DNA of 64,000 nucleotides, taken from contig CM049307.1 in the NCBI GenBank assembly GCA_026874595.1, positions 45,133,678 through 45,197,677 of the forward strand, written 5' to 3'. The notes under the pieces are model-generated. The model was not told the origin of the DNA. It ran no database searches and saw only the letters and a program-made list of their open reading frames with translations. Source of the stretch: Sipunculus nudus. Taxonomy: Eukaryota > Annelida > Sipuncula > Golfingiida > Sipunculidae. The position numbers and the translations under genes were made by a program. Positions within the stretch are counted from its first letter, which is position 1, and every line of letters begins with the position of its first letter. Shown here piece by piece: positions 10,979-22,603 of the stretch.

Positions 10979-13900
10979 TTAATCCTTAGATGCGTGCTTT
11001 GTCCTCTTCAAGCATCGTCTGATGATTGTGTTCACTCGGAACATGAAGCCGCGAATTCCTAAAAATAAATTGAACTTTATATGCTGTCACAGATGCTTAG
11101 AAGTTACACAAACACCACGAACACTAAGAGTTTATACAATGTACATAAATGGAGAGCATTAGAACTTATAGTTAGAATTAATACGTAGACCTAAAACCGA
11201 CAATATACGTGAATGTCAAATTAGGTGCTTTTTATATGTTATCTGATGGTCAAGAGCCACCGATTTATAATGTGATATATTAACATGCCGCTAAAACCAT
11301 ATACTTCCCAGGTATATTTTACATAGTATACTTAGTCATACAGGTGTATATTATTGACTACAGACTTATAATCCTGTTAGAACAGGTCACCTTAAACACG
11401 CAATTCAACACGAAGTACACACCTTTTTTCTTCGCCATTTTTTTCTGATCTGCTTTGTCACTTGGGACTGTGTGCTCTGTAGGCTCCACCTGGAGTCCAT
11501 CCGTGGCAGACACCGAGACGTTGACAAATTCTGAAACAGTCCAAGGTTCCAAATAAAGAAGACGGTAATATCCACTGGAATAACGGAGATTAGCTAAAGT
11601 AATTTACTCAGAAACATAGCCATGCACACAATGGTTGTTATTTCTAACAATTACTGGATTTGTTTGCGTGCACGAAAAATATATAATATATCAAATTTAT
11701 TCACGTAGAAAAGTATTATAATACTTGACCACTGAAATTTTCTCGATGACATAGTTGAGACTTTAAATATGGTGTTGATACTTTAAACAAGTTGATGATA
11801 CTCTAAATCAAGGCGGTGATCCACAACCACGTGGTACCTTCAAATCAGTGTTACGGTACCTTAATCACGGTGATGCATGGTACCTTATTTGTGGTAAAGG
11901 TTCATTAATCATGTTGATGACTCATTATTGGTGGTGGTGATACCATAGAATCAGGGTATTAACACCCTAACCATGATGATGTTGCCTTTTAAAATCACGG
12001 TGTTGATACCATAGAATCAGGGTGATAATACCCTAACCATGATGATGTTGCCTTTTAAAATCATGATGTTGATACCATAGAATCAGGGAGATAATACCCT
12101 AACCATGATGATGTTGCCTTTTAAAATCATGATGTTGATACCATAGAATCAGGGAGATAATACCCTAACCATGATGATGTTGCCTTTTAAAATCATGGTG
12201 TTGATACCATAGAATCAGGGTGATAACCCCCTTACCATGGTGATCTTGCCTTTTAAAATAATGGTTTTGATACCATAGAATCAGGGTGATAACACCCTAA
12301 CCATGATGATGTTGCCTTTTAAAATCACGGTGTTGATACCATAGAATCAGGGTGATAACCCCCTTACCATGGTGATCTTGCCTTTTAAAATAATGGTTTT
12401 GATACCATAGAATCAGGGTATTAACACCCTAACCATGATGATGTTGCCTTTTAAAATCATGATGTTGATACCATAGAATCAGGGTGATAACACCCTAACC
12501 ATGATGATGTTGCATTTTAAAATCACGGTGTTGATACCATAGAATCAGGGTGATTACACCCTAACCATGATGATGTTGCCTTTTAAAACCATGGTGTTGA
12601 TACCATAGAATCAGGGTGATAACACCCTAACCATGATGATCTTGCCTTTTAAAATCATGGTGTTGATACCATATAGAATCAGGGTGATAACACCCAAATC
12701 ATGATGATCTTGCCTTTTAAAATCATGGTGTTGATACCATAGAATCAGGGTGATAACACCCTAACCATGATGATGTTGCCTTTTAAAATCATGGTGTTGA
12801 TACCATAGAATCAGGGTGATAACACCCTAACCATGATGATCTTTCCTTTTAAAATCATAGTGGTGATACCATAGAATCAGGGTGATAACACCCTAACCAT
12901 GATGATCTTTCCTTTTAAAATCATGGTGTTGATACCATAGAATCAGGGTGATAACACCCAAACCATGATGATCTTGCCTTTTAAAATCATGGTGTTGATG
13001 CCATAGAATCAGGGTGATTACACTCTAACCATGATGATGTCTTTTAAAATCATGGTGTTGATACTATAGAATCAGGGTGATTACACCCTTACCATGATGA
13101 TCTTGCCTTTTAAAATCATGGTGTTGATACTATAGAATCAGGGTGATTACACCCTTACCATGATGATCTTGCCTTTTAAAATCATGGTCTTGATACCCTA
13201 GAATCAGGATGATAACACCCTGACCATGATGATGTTTCCTTTCAAATCATGATAGTGATACCTTAATTTTGGTGACGATACATTAATCATGATGATGATA
13301 CCTTTATCACCGTGGTGATACATTAATCATGATATCTAAATTATGGAGATAATACCTTAATCGTGGAGATGATACACACCTTTCTTTTTCGTTATTGTCA
13401 TCTCATCAGGGTCTCTGCAAGCAACTGTCTCAGCTGGTGGCGCCACCTGGTTCTTCTCATCACTTTGCTCGCAGATGTTAACAATTTCTGAAACAATTTA
13501 TGACTCTGATTAAACAAACGCGTTTTGATTTATTTATTTATTACCAGAAACTTAACCAAGTATGAGCACTTTTGAAATGAACAGGCCGAAAAATTATCCA
13601 GCAGTTACAGTGTAACAGATATGTCAAAATATACCTCAATGAAAAATTAATTATCACAAAACTTTCCATTTTTATATCGTTTATTACAATCAAAATGTCT
13701 TAAGAAATAAATGATTAACATAAATGTTTAAAAATATATTTTAAGTTATTATAAATATACATATTTCAAAGAAACGTATATTTTCCTAAAAGTAAAATTT
13801 GCATGATTATATTAATCAACTTCTCTAATCAATGCATCCTCTGAATTAATAAAATTGTTAATAATTAGTAATTATTATAAAGACTATATATGACCTCACA

Positions 13901-14714
13901 CAAAAACATTCAGTCAAGTATATCTGTTAATAAGAGTACCAACCTGTGACAATGGGATTTTGTAGACCAGAAAATGGCCAGTCAACCTTGTAGCTCCCGG
14001 ACTTGGAAGGGAATGACACTTTTAGAAGATCTGATTTCTCCACTGTCCCATCACGTATAACCTCCCAATGTCCACTGATTATTAGATCTGAAAAAACGAG
14101 AGTTCTTAATAGTATTATCTGAGGACAGATGAAGGATACTATTATAGAAATAACTTAAAATGAAACCATTTTGAATATTTTTTCAATTAATTACGCTTAA
14201 AACTCAATATCCTTATAATATACTACTTTATAATATACTATATGTATCATGTATGGCCTTTAAAAACACCTAAGAGCGGTCAAAACTTCCGAGACTCGTC
14301 ATTATTAATTTTGAAAGTAACTGTTTAACATTTTGTCGTGATAAAGCAATGGTATAATTCTTAATTTGCATAAGTGAATCTACCTTCCGAAATCGGTATG
14401 TTAACGACAGCAGCGCCCTCTGTTGCCAGGTAGTGTGACTTGACCCTACAGCCTGTGGTCGGCACAAATTCCATCTCATGTTTAAGTCCGTGACGCCAGT
14501 ATGGCATGGTCAATACTGCTGTCCCTGGGCATGGCGTCAGATGATTTTCGGGGTCTTCTGTGGTAAGATAAGATAAAATAGAATTAATAACTTGAGTATA
14601 AGAATACACATATACATACGTACAAACATATATATATATACGTATATACCATATATAATTATTAGTAACAGTAGTAGTAGTAGTAGTAGAAGTAGTGGTA
14701 ATAGAAGTAGTGGC

Positions 14715-14754
<40 letters not shown>

Positions 14755-15701
14755 TTTATACATTTAATTAATTTTTTTAAGAATAATCGAATTTAAAGTT
14801 TAAACGCTGAGCAAGCTACGAAAATTGGAATTTTGAAGTAGAATTTTAATTTTCATATTGCGGAAATTTTATGTGCGGACACTGTATTGCTCTACTATTA
14901 TTGGTAACTAATAAAATGGTCATGCCTGTTTTAGACGGTGAAATGAAAATACCTTGTGACATTTCTTGCGATTCTCCTGCACAGTTGAAACGGAACTTGA
15001 CTAGTGCCTGGGCGGTCCCTGCTGGGAGACAGAGCTGTCTGTTGACCACTTTGTCTTCCCAACAGAGAGCGCCACATTTTGACCGTACTACGGCCTTGTA
15101 GTGGGTAGACCCATGGGGCACGTGGGCAACACCCACCCACTGAGGGGAACCCTTGGGGGCGTTCACTAACTGTACGCCCTCGCCCACCTCCCACTGGCCA
15201 AGTGAAGGGTGCTCGCCCACAATATAGACTTCTTCGTCTTCCTCCTTGGCCAGGTAATTGATCATAAAACACAGGATCACTGAAACAAAGCAGAAATAAA
15301 AAAATAGTGATTTTGACCGAGTATTACGTTTCACAGTGGATGTATCTTATTTCTTCTGTCTCTAAAAGTTAGCTCAGAATAATTAATAAACTGTACGTTA
15401 ACTCAGAATGAACCGTTAACTGTGAATTAGTTATGGCGTGATTTGAAGATAAACATCATGTTATTAGTCCTGTTATTTACTATAGCTGCTATCGCATTAA
15501 AGTCAGACCGCCCATTAACATATAACACGAATATAAATTAAAACATTTGGAGTATTACTAAATATAAGTCTATCTAAGGAAGCAGAACATCTGATCGAAC
15601 AATGTACTTACAATATCATTCATATCTACTGTTTTACATTAATCTTTCATTTACAATCTGTTTCATTAAATAATTAATTAAGTCAGCTTACCGTAATCCA
15701 T
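10979..15701 (-). CDS. CBM20 (starch/glycogen-binding) domain protein, copy 1, intact
   Basis: Seven exons read on the - strand: 15692-15701, 14953-15279, 14384-14557, 13944-14087, 13380-13487, 11423-11530 and 10979-11058. All borders are GT/AG and all introns phase 1, giving 316 residues. Start MDYVILCFM; stop TAA; AATAAA on the coding strand at 10887-10892. Residues ~4-112 form a CBM20 domain: VYIVGEHPSLGQW, a second Trp in SPQW, YKAVVRS, CWEDKVVNRQLCLP. Animal CBM20 proteins such as laforin and GPCPD1 bind glycogen. Residues 113-218 (exons 3-4) match nothing I recognise. Residues 219-254 and 255-290 are a duplicated exon pair. The tail (291-316) is basic, with RVNTIIRRCLKRTK. No catalytic domain or certain signal peptide is seen. 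Glycogen binding is inferred from the domain only. Confidence 0.8.
11938..13262. repeat. 66-bp minisatellite in intron 5 of copy 1, about 20 units
   Basis: Units start GATACCATAGAATCAGGG and contain GATAACACCCTAACCATG and GCCTTTTAAAATCATGG. Each 66-bp unit divides into three related 22-bp sub-repeats. The flanks 11757-11937 and 13263-13370 are degenerate 20-22-bp monomers of the same type. GGGTG-ATAA-CACCC inside each unit can form a hairpin. Confidence 0.95.
14662..14753. repeat. (TAG)n microsatellite in intron 2 of copy 1
   Basis: Imperfect GTA/TAG trinucleotide run, preceded by a TA/CA-rich segment (14605-14655). It is shared by all five units with different lengths. Confidence 0.95.
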
Positions 15702-15860
15702 GGCAGCGTAATGGATCATCTGATGCGGAATAATCCGGATAAATTGATATTATTATATTCTAAATCTAAAATGACGATGACAGATAAGTTGATGCTGAAA
15801 GTTGTTGTCGACACGGCCGTCTGATGACAGAGAGTGAACCTAATGATCTGGTTACCATGC

Positions 15861-15940
15861 AACGTGACGTGAACAATAGCGTACGAACGTCACGACTAGA
15901 CGGCACGTAAAGACGTCACCAAGGTGATGCTCTGACGTCG
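15861..15940 (-). promoter_or_regulatory. ACGT-core cluster (CRE/ATF-like) upstream of copy 1
   Basis: Within ~80 bp lie GTGACGTGA, AACGTCACG, GCACGTAA, AGACGTCACC and TGACGTCG, 160-240 nt upstream of the ATG. TGACGT/ACGTCA are CREB/ATF-type half sites. The cluster is conserved in all five units, which suggests a proximal promoter. Function is inferred. Confidence 0.5.
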
Positions 15941-16378
15941 TTTTTCGCATTCACAAACTTTCGGTTGTTTAAGAATAAAATTAAGCTTTGTAAACGTTGT
16001 CCCTATGACCATGGACTAAGTATATGTCAGTGACAGAGTTAATCGTCCTGTTATGTTTTTCCCTGTTCAGGTAATATTAAAAAAAAACGAGTCCAATTAA
16101 TTAGGGGAGTATGACCCATCATGAATTCAGGGAATGTTTTACTATTTATAGGTCCTAATTAACATCCCATGAATGAATGCTATCAGGAAACCGGTAATTA
16201 TGTTCATGTAAATTTATCGGCATAACATCACCCTCCCGCCAGAGGTCGTCTCTACTCAAAACGAAGCTCTTGTGGACAGTTAGGCACTGTGGCACGGCCG
16301 AGACTACTTGTCTGAACTGTCAAAGTTTAACATCGAAATTTGTTAGATTTTGAGGAAACACATTTTATTTACATTCAC

Positions 16379-16704
16379 ATGCGCATGCTTACAAAATATT
16401 ACTTATTTCATGAAGTCCTAACCACGGAGACGCCCATGATTATGTAATTGGCCTTGAAACGATTCCTTTTGAACGTATTTAAACAGACTACATGTATTTA
16501 TCCTCCCCCCCCCCTTTTTTTATATATATATACGCCATCTGTATATGTTGAAGCCCCGGTGCATTGTGGGCCGTAGATTCCAAAGCCCACAAACCCTAAA
16601 CATCAGAGTCGTACTCTTGTGAATTCCATTCTGCGCAGTCTTGCGTAACATGTGAATGAACTGGTGATATCACAGCTCTGGAGAAAGCGTCCTTGTATTG
16701 TACG
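16379..16704 (+). promoter_or_regulatory. Possible divergent promoter and non-coding first exon, unit 1
   Basis: ATGCGCAT palindrome (16379-16386; NRF1-like core), then GCATTGTGGGCCGTAG, then a consensus donor ACG|GTAAGT at 16705 on the + strand. The arrangement is kept in all five units. No downstream coding exon was found, so this is a hypothesis. Confidence 0.3.
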
Positions 16705-16889
16705 GTAAGTTAACGAGGTTGCTTACTGTATACACGGACACGCTCAGATCATGAAATGATCATGTTTTCTACACTCATAATGAATCACTTGATTTGCAAT
16801 ACTCTCATTGGCTTGTATATAGATTTTTTTTTTCTTGGTCAGCAGAATGATGTTTCCATTTATAAATTTGATTGGTCCTGGTAAAACTG

Positions 16890-16908
16890 AACAGAGGCGC
16901 CATCTGTT
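16890..16908. promoter_or_regulatory. Near-palindrome with GGCGCC core, unit 1
   Basis: AACAGAGGCGCCATCTGTT, an almost perfect dyad resembling a CTCF-type core. It is present in units 1, 2, 3 and 5 and deleted in unit 4. The surrounding open frames change at non-silent positions between copies and look non-coding. Confidence 0.3.
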
Positions 16909-18318
16909 ACCAGAAAAATGCAGCCTGGAGCCTTCCATTCTTCCTCAGACACCAATGATTGGATGTTGTTTTTCACTCATGTCGATCTTTTTTTTTCTGG
17001 AGTTGTTTTTCATGATGACTGTTAAGATAGGAAAGTAATTCTTTAATACTTCTTTAATGCCATCAAAAACTGACATTATGTGGATATGCACAAGACCTGT
17101 TTTCGTAAAATACTGACATTATAATGGTCTGCCAAGTGTGTTCCTAGAGTTACAAAGTCTTTGTCCACTCGTAATCAGCCATTCTCTGTGAATGACACAC
17201 ATGACACATATGTTCATTATCTCCCTCAATTATTGCTATCACATATATAAAATACTCTTTTATTCCTCCCTGAATATCAAACTGACCGTTGGTACGACTG
17301 TCTATATAGGTGATTAGGTGATTCCATTAAATTATCATATAGTATAAATGCTTTATTCATTATTCCGACTGGATATGACCCTCAAAGTAGTAAACATTGC
17401 TGAAAGGAAATAAATATACAGACATTGTTACACAATCAAAGATATTTCTTGTTGTAAAAGGACACAATACATACCGATAATTTTTTTTCCAAATATTCTG
17501 TGAGGTTATTTCAACTTAGGTGAGTTTTAAACAAGGAGTAATCAATCAATGTCGTTGTATGGCGAAGGAATCGTCTTTATAACGGTGTTGAAAAATAATC
17601 TGCGGACATATTTTAATCGCAATAAAAAAAACCAGTAAAATGCACGATAAAAAGAAGCTTGTGAATTGTGAAAAAAAAATCACAGGAATATTTCATTTTT
17701 GATAACAGTAAAAGGATAATTAGTCATTGATTATGCCCTGGGGACAGGTACCTTTCAATGATTTATGAAACGGTAGGGATGTACTTGAAGCGTTTTTAGT
17801 ATTTCTTCGCTAAACAAATAAGTTTAAATTAAGCAAAAAATTGTTAGGTGCAAACTTTTCACAGCGAAAGCTCTACGGTAGATGAAATTTATGTATCCGG
17901 ATTTAATGAATCCTATGGACATGAATCTCCATAAACTGGATTGTTTTCTGTGTAATGATCAATCTATGAATACAATCTTTGTAATTTCGGGAGATACATA
18001 TGCGTACTTGACATTAATCCATTTTTTTATTTAAAAATATTACTTCGGGGCGCTGCAGCAATTCGGAAAACATGATGCTCTGTTGAAAGGTTTGAAAATT
18101 TATCGTTCCACTGCTCACGAATGCATGTTCACCGTATCTTAAAATAATAGGATTATCCATGAAATTTAAATATTACAAGTAAGTTTAATCATAAATGGTG
18201 CAATGCAAACAGAAAGAAACTGTTGCAATTCAGAACACGTGTTAGAAAATATATCGCTCCAGTGCTCATGAATGTTCACGGTCTCTTAGAAATATCACAC
18301 GGTGACAAACTGACGTGC

Positions 18319-18392
18319 GCCTCCGTGGCCTTATATGGATAAGGCACCGGCCTCTGAAGCCGGGGATTGCGGGTTCGAGTCCTGTCGGAGTT
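18319..18392 (+). tRNA. tRNA-like gene, Arg-like body with CTG anticodon
   Basis: A 74-nt cloverleaf: D stem GCCT/AGGC; anticodon stem CCGGC/GCCGG closing the 7-nt loop CTCTGAA (anticodon CTG, Gln); T stem GCGGG/CCTGT around TTCGAGT. The B box GGTTCGAGTCC is perfect. The body resembles tRNA-Arg(CCT) more than tRNA-Gln as I recall them. The acceptor stem has one mismatch (C2-T71) and no TTTT terminator follows closely, so a pseudogene or SINE head is possible. Confidence 0.55.
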
Positions 18393-20125
18393 AAGTGCCG
18401 TTCGTTTACTAAGGCCTACTGAATGATTCAGTTCAAAGAAGTTTCATGAACGTATTCATCTGTGAATTCAATGAATTTTAATTAAATGTGATAAATAGGT
18501 CTATTTAACATTCGTTTGCTATATAACAAAAGCATGGAGGAGAAATAAAATTTGTCAGACCAATTTTTAGTTTTTCTTGTTTGTCCAGTTTTGTTCAATG
18601 TTGCTTCGATTAATTGAATAAAGATCTTATTCTAAATGTTAAATTAGTTGTAATTTTGTACCCTAATGAATTATCTTTTTAATCAGGGTGATATTTTTCC
18701 CAGGTTTTTTTTGTTTATGTTTGATGTCTCTTTGAATATTATCAGTGCATGCTTTTCAACATAAGACGTGAAAATGTTTATAATTTTAGTTTAACCACTT
18801 GGGTTGGAGGAATCCGACCAGTGAGAGGGTAAAATGAGACCATGCCTAGGCTGATTTCAGATTACCAGTTAGCAACCTTGATTGTTTGTGTCTGTATGTG
18901 TGTGTGGGAGGGAGTCATAAATATGGTCCCACCATCCATTGGTTGTGCAATTTAAGAACAACAACAATTATTAAATAAAGTCCCCTCCCACGCACAAAAT
19001 AAAACTCTAACGCATTCACATCGTCAAGTAATAAAGCTAATATTCAACAAATACACTAAAAGAGGTTTCCGAAATTTATTATATAAATCTAAACATTTGA
19101 TATAATATGAATGAGAGAGCAGTTCATATATTTTCCTGTCCATTCTTGTCCACGGCAGTGGTACGTCTTAATCCTTAGATGCGTGCTTTGTCCTCTTCAA
19201 GCATCGTCGTAAGATTGTGTTCACTCGGAACATGAAGCCGTGAATACCTAAAAAAAAATAAAATTGAACTTTATACTGTAACTGAAGATTAAAAGTGACA
19301 CAAACACCACGAACACTAAGAGTTTATACAATGTACATAAATGGAGAGCATTAGAACTTGTAGTTAGACTTAATACGTAGACCTAAAACCGACAATATAC
19401 GTGAATGTCAAAATAGGTGATTTTAAAATGTTATCTGATGGTCAAGAGCCACCGATTTATAATGTGATATATAAACATGCCGCTAAAACCATATACTTCC
19501 CAGACACATTTTACATAGCATACTCAGTCATACAGGTGTATATTATTGACTACAGACTTATAATCCTGTTAGAACAGGTCACCTTAAACACGCAATTCAA
19601 CACGAAGTACACACCTTTTTTCTTCGCCATTTTTTTCTGATCTGCTTTGTCACTTGGGACTGTGTGCTCTGTTGGCTCCACCTGGAGTCCATTCGTGGCA
19701 GACACCGAGACGTTGACAAATTCTGAAACAGTCCAAGGTTCCAAATAAAGAAGACGGTAATATCCACTGGAATAACGGAGATTAGCTAAAGTAATTTACT
19801 CAGAAACATGGACATGCACACAATGGTTGTTATTTCTAACAATTATTGCATTTGTTTGCGTGCACGAAAAACATATTATATATTAAATAAACACGTAGAA
19901 AAGTATTATAATACTTGACCACTATAATTTTCTCGATGACATAGTTGAGACCAATATTAGGGTGGTGATACTTAAAACAGGCTGATGATACCCTAAATCA
20001 GAGTTGATCCCCAACCACGTGGTACCTTCAAATCAGTGTTACGGTACCTTAATCACGGTGGTGCATGGTACCTTATTCGTGGTAAAGGTTCATTAATCAT
20101 GTTGATGACTCATTATTGGTGGTGG

Positions 20126-21119
20126 TGATACCATAGAATCAGGGTATTAACACCCTAACCATGATGATGTTGCCTTTTAAAATCATGGTGTTGATACCAT
20201 AGAATCAGGGTATTAACACCCTAACCATGATGATGTTGCCTTTTAAAATCATGGTGTTGATACCATAGAATCAGGGTGATTACACCCTAACCATGATGAT
20301 GTTGCCTTTTAAAACCATGGTGTTGATACCATAGAATCAGGGTGATAACACCCTAACCATGATGATGTTGCCTTTTAAAATCTCGGTGTTGATACCATAG
20401 AATCAGGGTGATTACACCCTAACCATGATGATGTTGCCTTTTAAAACCATGGTGTTGATACCATAGAATCAGGGTGATAACACCCTAACCATGATGATGT
20501 TGCCTTTTAAAATCATGGTGTTGATACCATAGAATCAGGGTGATAACACCCTAACCATGATGATGTTGCCTTTTAAAATCACGGTGTTGATACCATAGAA
20601 TCAGGGTGATTACACCCTAACCATGATGATGTTGCCTTTTAAAACCATGGTGTTGATACCATAGAATCAGGGTGATAACACCCTAACCATGATGATCTTG
20701 CCTTTTAAAATTATGGTTGTGATACCATAGAATCAGGGTGATAATACCCAGACCATGATGATCTTGCCTTTTAAAATCATGGTGTTGATACCATAGAATC
20801 AGGGTGATAACACCTAAACCATGATGATCTTGCCTTTTAAAATCATGGTGTTGATACCATAGAATCAGGGTGATAACACCCAAACCATGATGATCTTGCC
20901 TTTTAAAATCATGGTGTTGATGCCATAGAATCAGGGTGATTACACTCTAACAATGATGATGTTGTCTTTTAAAATCATGGTGTTGATACTATAGAATCAG
21001 GGTGATTACACCCTTACCATGATGATCTTGCCTTTTAAAATCATGGTCTTGATACCATAGAATCAGGATGATAACACCCTGACCATGATGATGTTTCCTT
21101 TCAAATCATGATAGTGATA
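20126..21119. repeat. 66-bp minisatellite in intron 5 of copy 2, about 15 units
   Basis: Same repeat as in unit 1 with a different series of variants. Units carrying CCCAAACC instead of CCCTAACC lose a TAG on the - strand, which opens a 22-residue periodic frame at 20683-20883 that is not evidence for coding. Confidence 0.95.
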
Positions 21120-22514
21120 CCTTAATTTTGGTGACGATACATTAATCATGATGATGATACCTTTATCACCATGGTGATACATTAATCATGATATCTAAAT
21201 TATGGAGATAATACCTTAATCATGGAGATGATACACACCTTTCTTTTTCGTTATTGTCATCTCATCAGGGTCTCTGCAAGTAACTGTCTCAGCTGGTGGC
21301 GCCACCTGGTTCTTCTCATCACTTTGCTCGCAGATGTTAACAATTTCTGAAACAATTTATGACTCTGATTAAACAAACGCGTTTTGATTTATTTATTACC
21401 AGAAACTTAACCAAGTATGAGCACTTTTGAAATGAACAAGCCGAAAAATTATCCAGCAGTTACAGTGTAACAGATATGTCAAAATATACCTCAATGAAAA
21501 ATTAATTATCACAAAACTTTCCATTTTTATATCGTTTATTACAATCAAAATGTCTTAAGAAATAAATGATTAACATAAATGTTTAAAAATATAATTATAA
21601 GTTATTATAAATATACATATTTCAAAGAAACGTATATTTTCCTGAAAGTAAAATTTGCATGATTATATTAATCAACTTCTCTAATCAATGCATCCTCTGA
21701 ATTAATAAAATTGTAAATAATTAGTAATTATTATAAAGACTATATATGACCTCACACAAAAACATTCAGTCAAGTATATCTGTTAATAAAAGTACAAACC
21801 TGTGACAATGGGATTTTGTAGACCAGAAAATGGCCAGTCAACCTTGTAGCTCCCGGACTTGGAAGGGAATGACACTTTTAGAAGATCTGATTTCTCCACT
21901 GTCCCATCACGTATAACCTCCCAATGTCCACTGATTATTAGATCTGAATAAACGAGAGTTCTTAATAGTATTACCTGAGGACAGATGAAGGATACTATTA
22001 TAGAAATAACTTAAAATGAAACCATTTTGAATATTTTTTTAATTAATTACGCTTAAAACTCAATATCCTTATAATATTCTACTTTATAATATACTATATG
22101 TATCATGTATGGCCTTTAAAAACACCTAAGAGCGGTCAAAACTTCCGAGACTTGTCAATATTAATTTTGAAAGTAACTGTTTAACATTTTGTCGTGATAA
22201 AGCTATGGTATAATTCTTAATTTGCATAAGTGAATCTACCTTCCGAAATCGGTATGTTAACGACAGCAGCGCCCTCTGTTGCAAGGTAGTGTGACTTGAC
22301 CCTACCGCCTGTGGTCGGCACAAATTCCATCTCTGGTTTAAGTCCGTGACGCCAGTATGGCATGGTCAATACTGCTGTCCCTGGGCATGGCGTCAGATGA
22401 TTTTCGGGGTCTTCTGTGGTAAGATAAGATAAAATAGAATTAATTACTTGAGTATAAGAATACACATATACATACGTACAAACATATATATACGTATATA
22501 CCATATATAATTAT

Positions 22515-22572
22515 TAGTAACAGTAGTAGTAGTAGTAGTAGTAGTAGAAGTAGTGGTAATAGAAGTAGTGGC

Positions 22573-22603
<31 letters not shown>
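22515..22603. repeat. (TAG)n microsatellite in intron 2 of copy 2
   Basis: Imperfect trinucleotide run at the position shared with the other units. Confidence 0.95.

Larger units (their letters stand above)
10335..18530. repeat. Segmental duplication unit U1 with spacer
   Basis: The left edge (GCATGAAGGCGAAGTGAAAT) recurs at about 18534, 33690, 41913 and 49650, defining five tandem units. U1 holds an intact CBM20 gene, its flank and a spacer (17727-18530) with a tRNA-like gene. It is nearly identical to U3 over most of its length. Confidence 0.85.

Noticed and set aside
11938..13262. CRISPR-like regular repeats
   Set aside because: Repeats are contiguous without unique spacers, in eukaryotic intron sequence.
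14931..15272. Second long frame overlapping the CBM20 exon (also 38316-38657 and 22781-23044) and the + strand frame at 14871-15101
   Set aside because: Alternative frames of the same exon. The CBM20 frame has the domain, the splice phases and the start and stop exons.
16835..17038. Frame MMFPFINLIGPGKTEQRRHLL repeated in units 2, 3 and 5
   Set aside because: Differences between units are nearly all amino-acid changing, unit 4 lacks it, and no splice partner is evident. Treated as non-coding.
20683..20883. Open frame of 22-residue repeats (ITLILWYQHHDFKRQDHHG) in the minisatellite; also 51757-51957
   Set aside because: It is open only because a 66-bp period keeps frame and some units lost a TAG. 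Most units have a stop in that frame, it lies in an intron, and the arrays vary in length.
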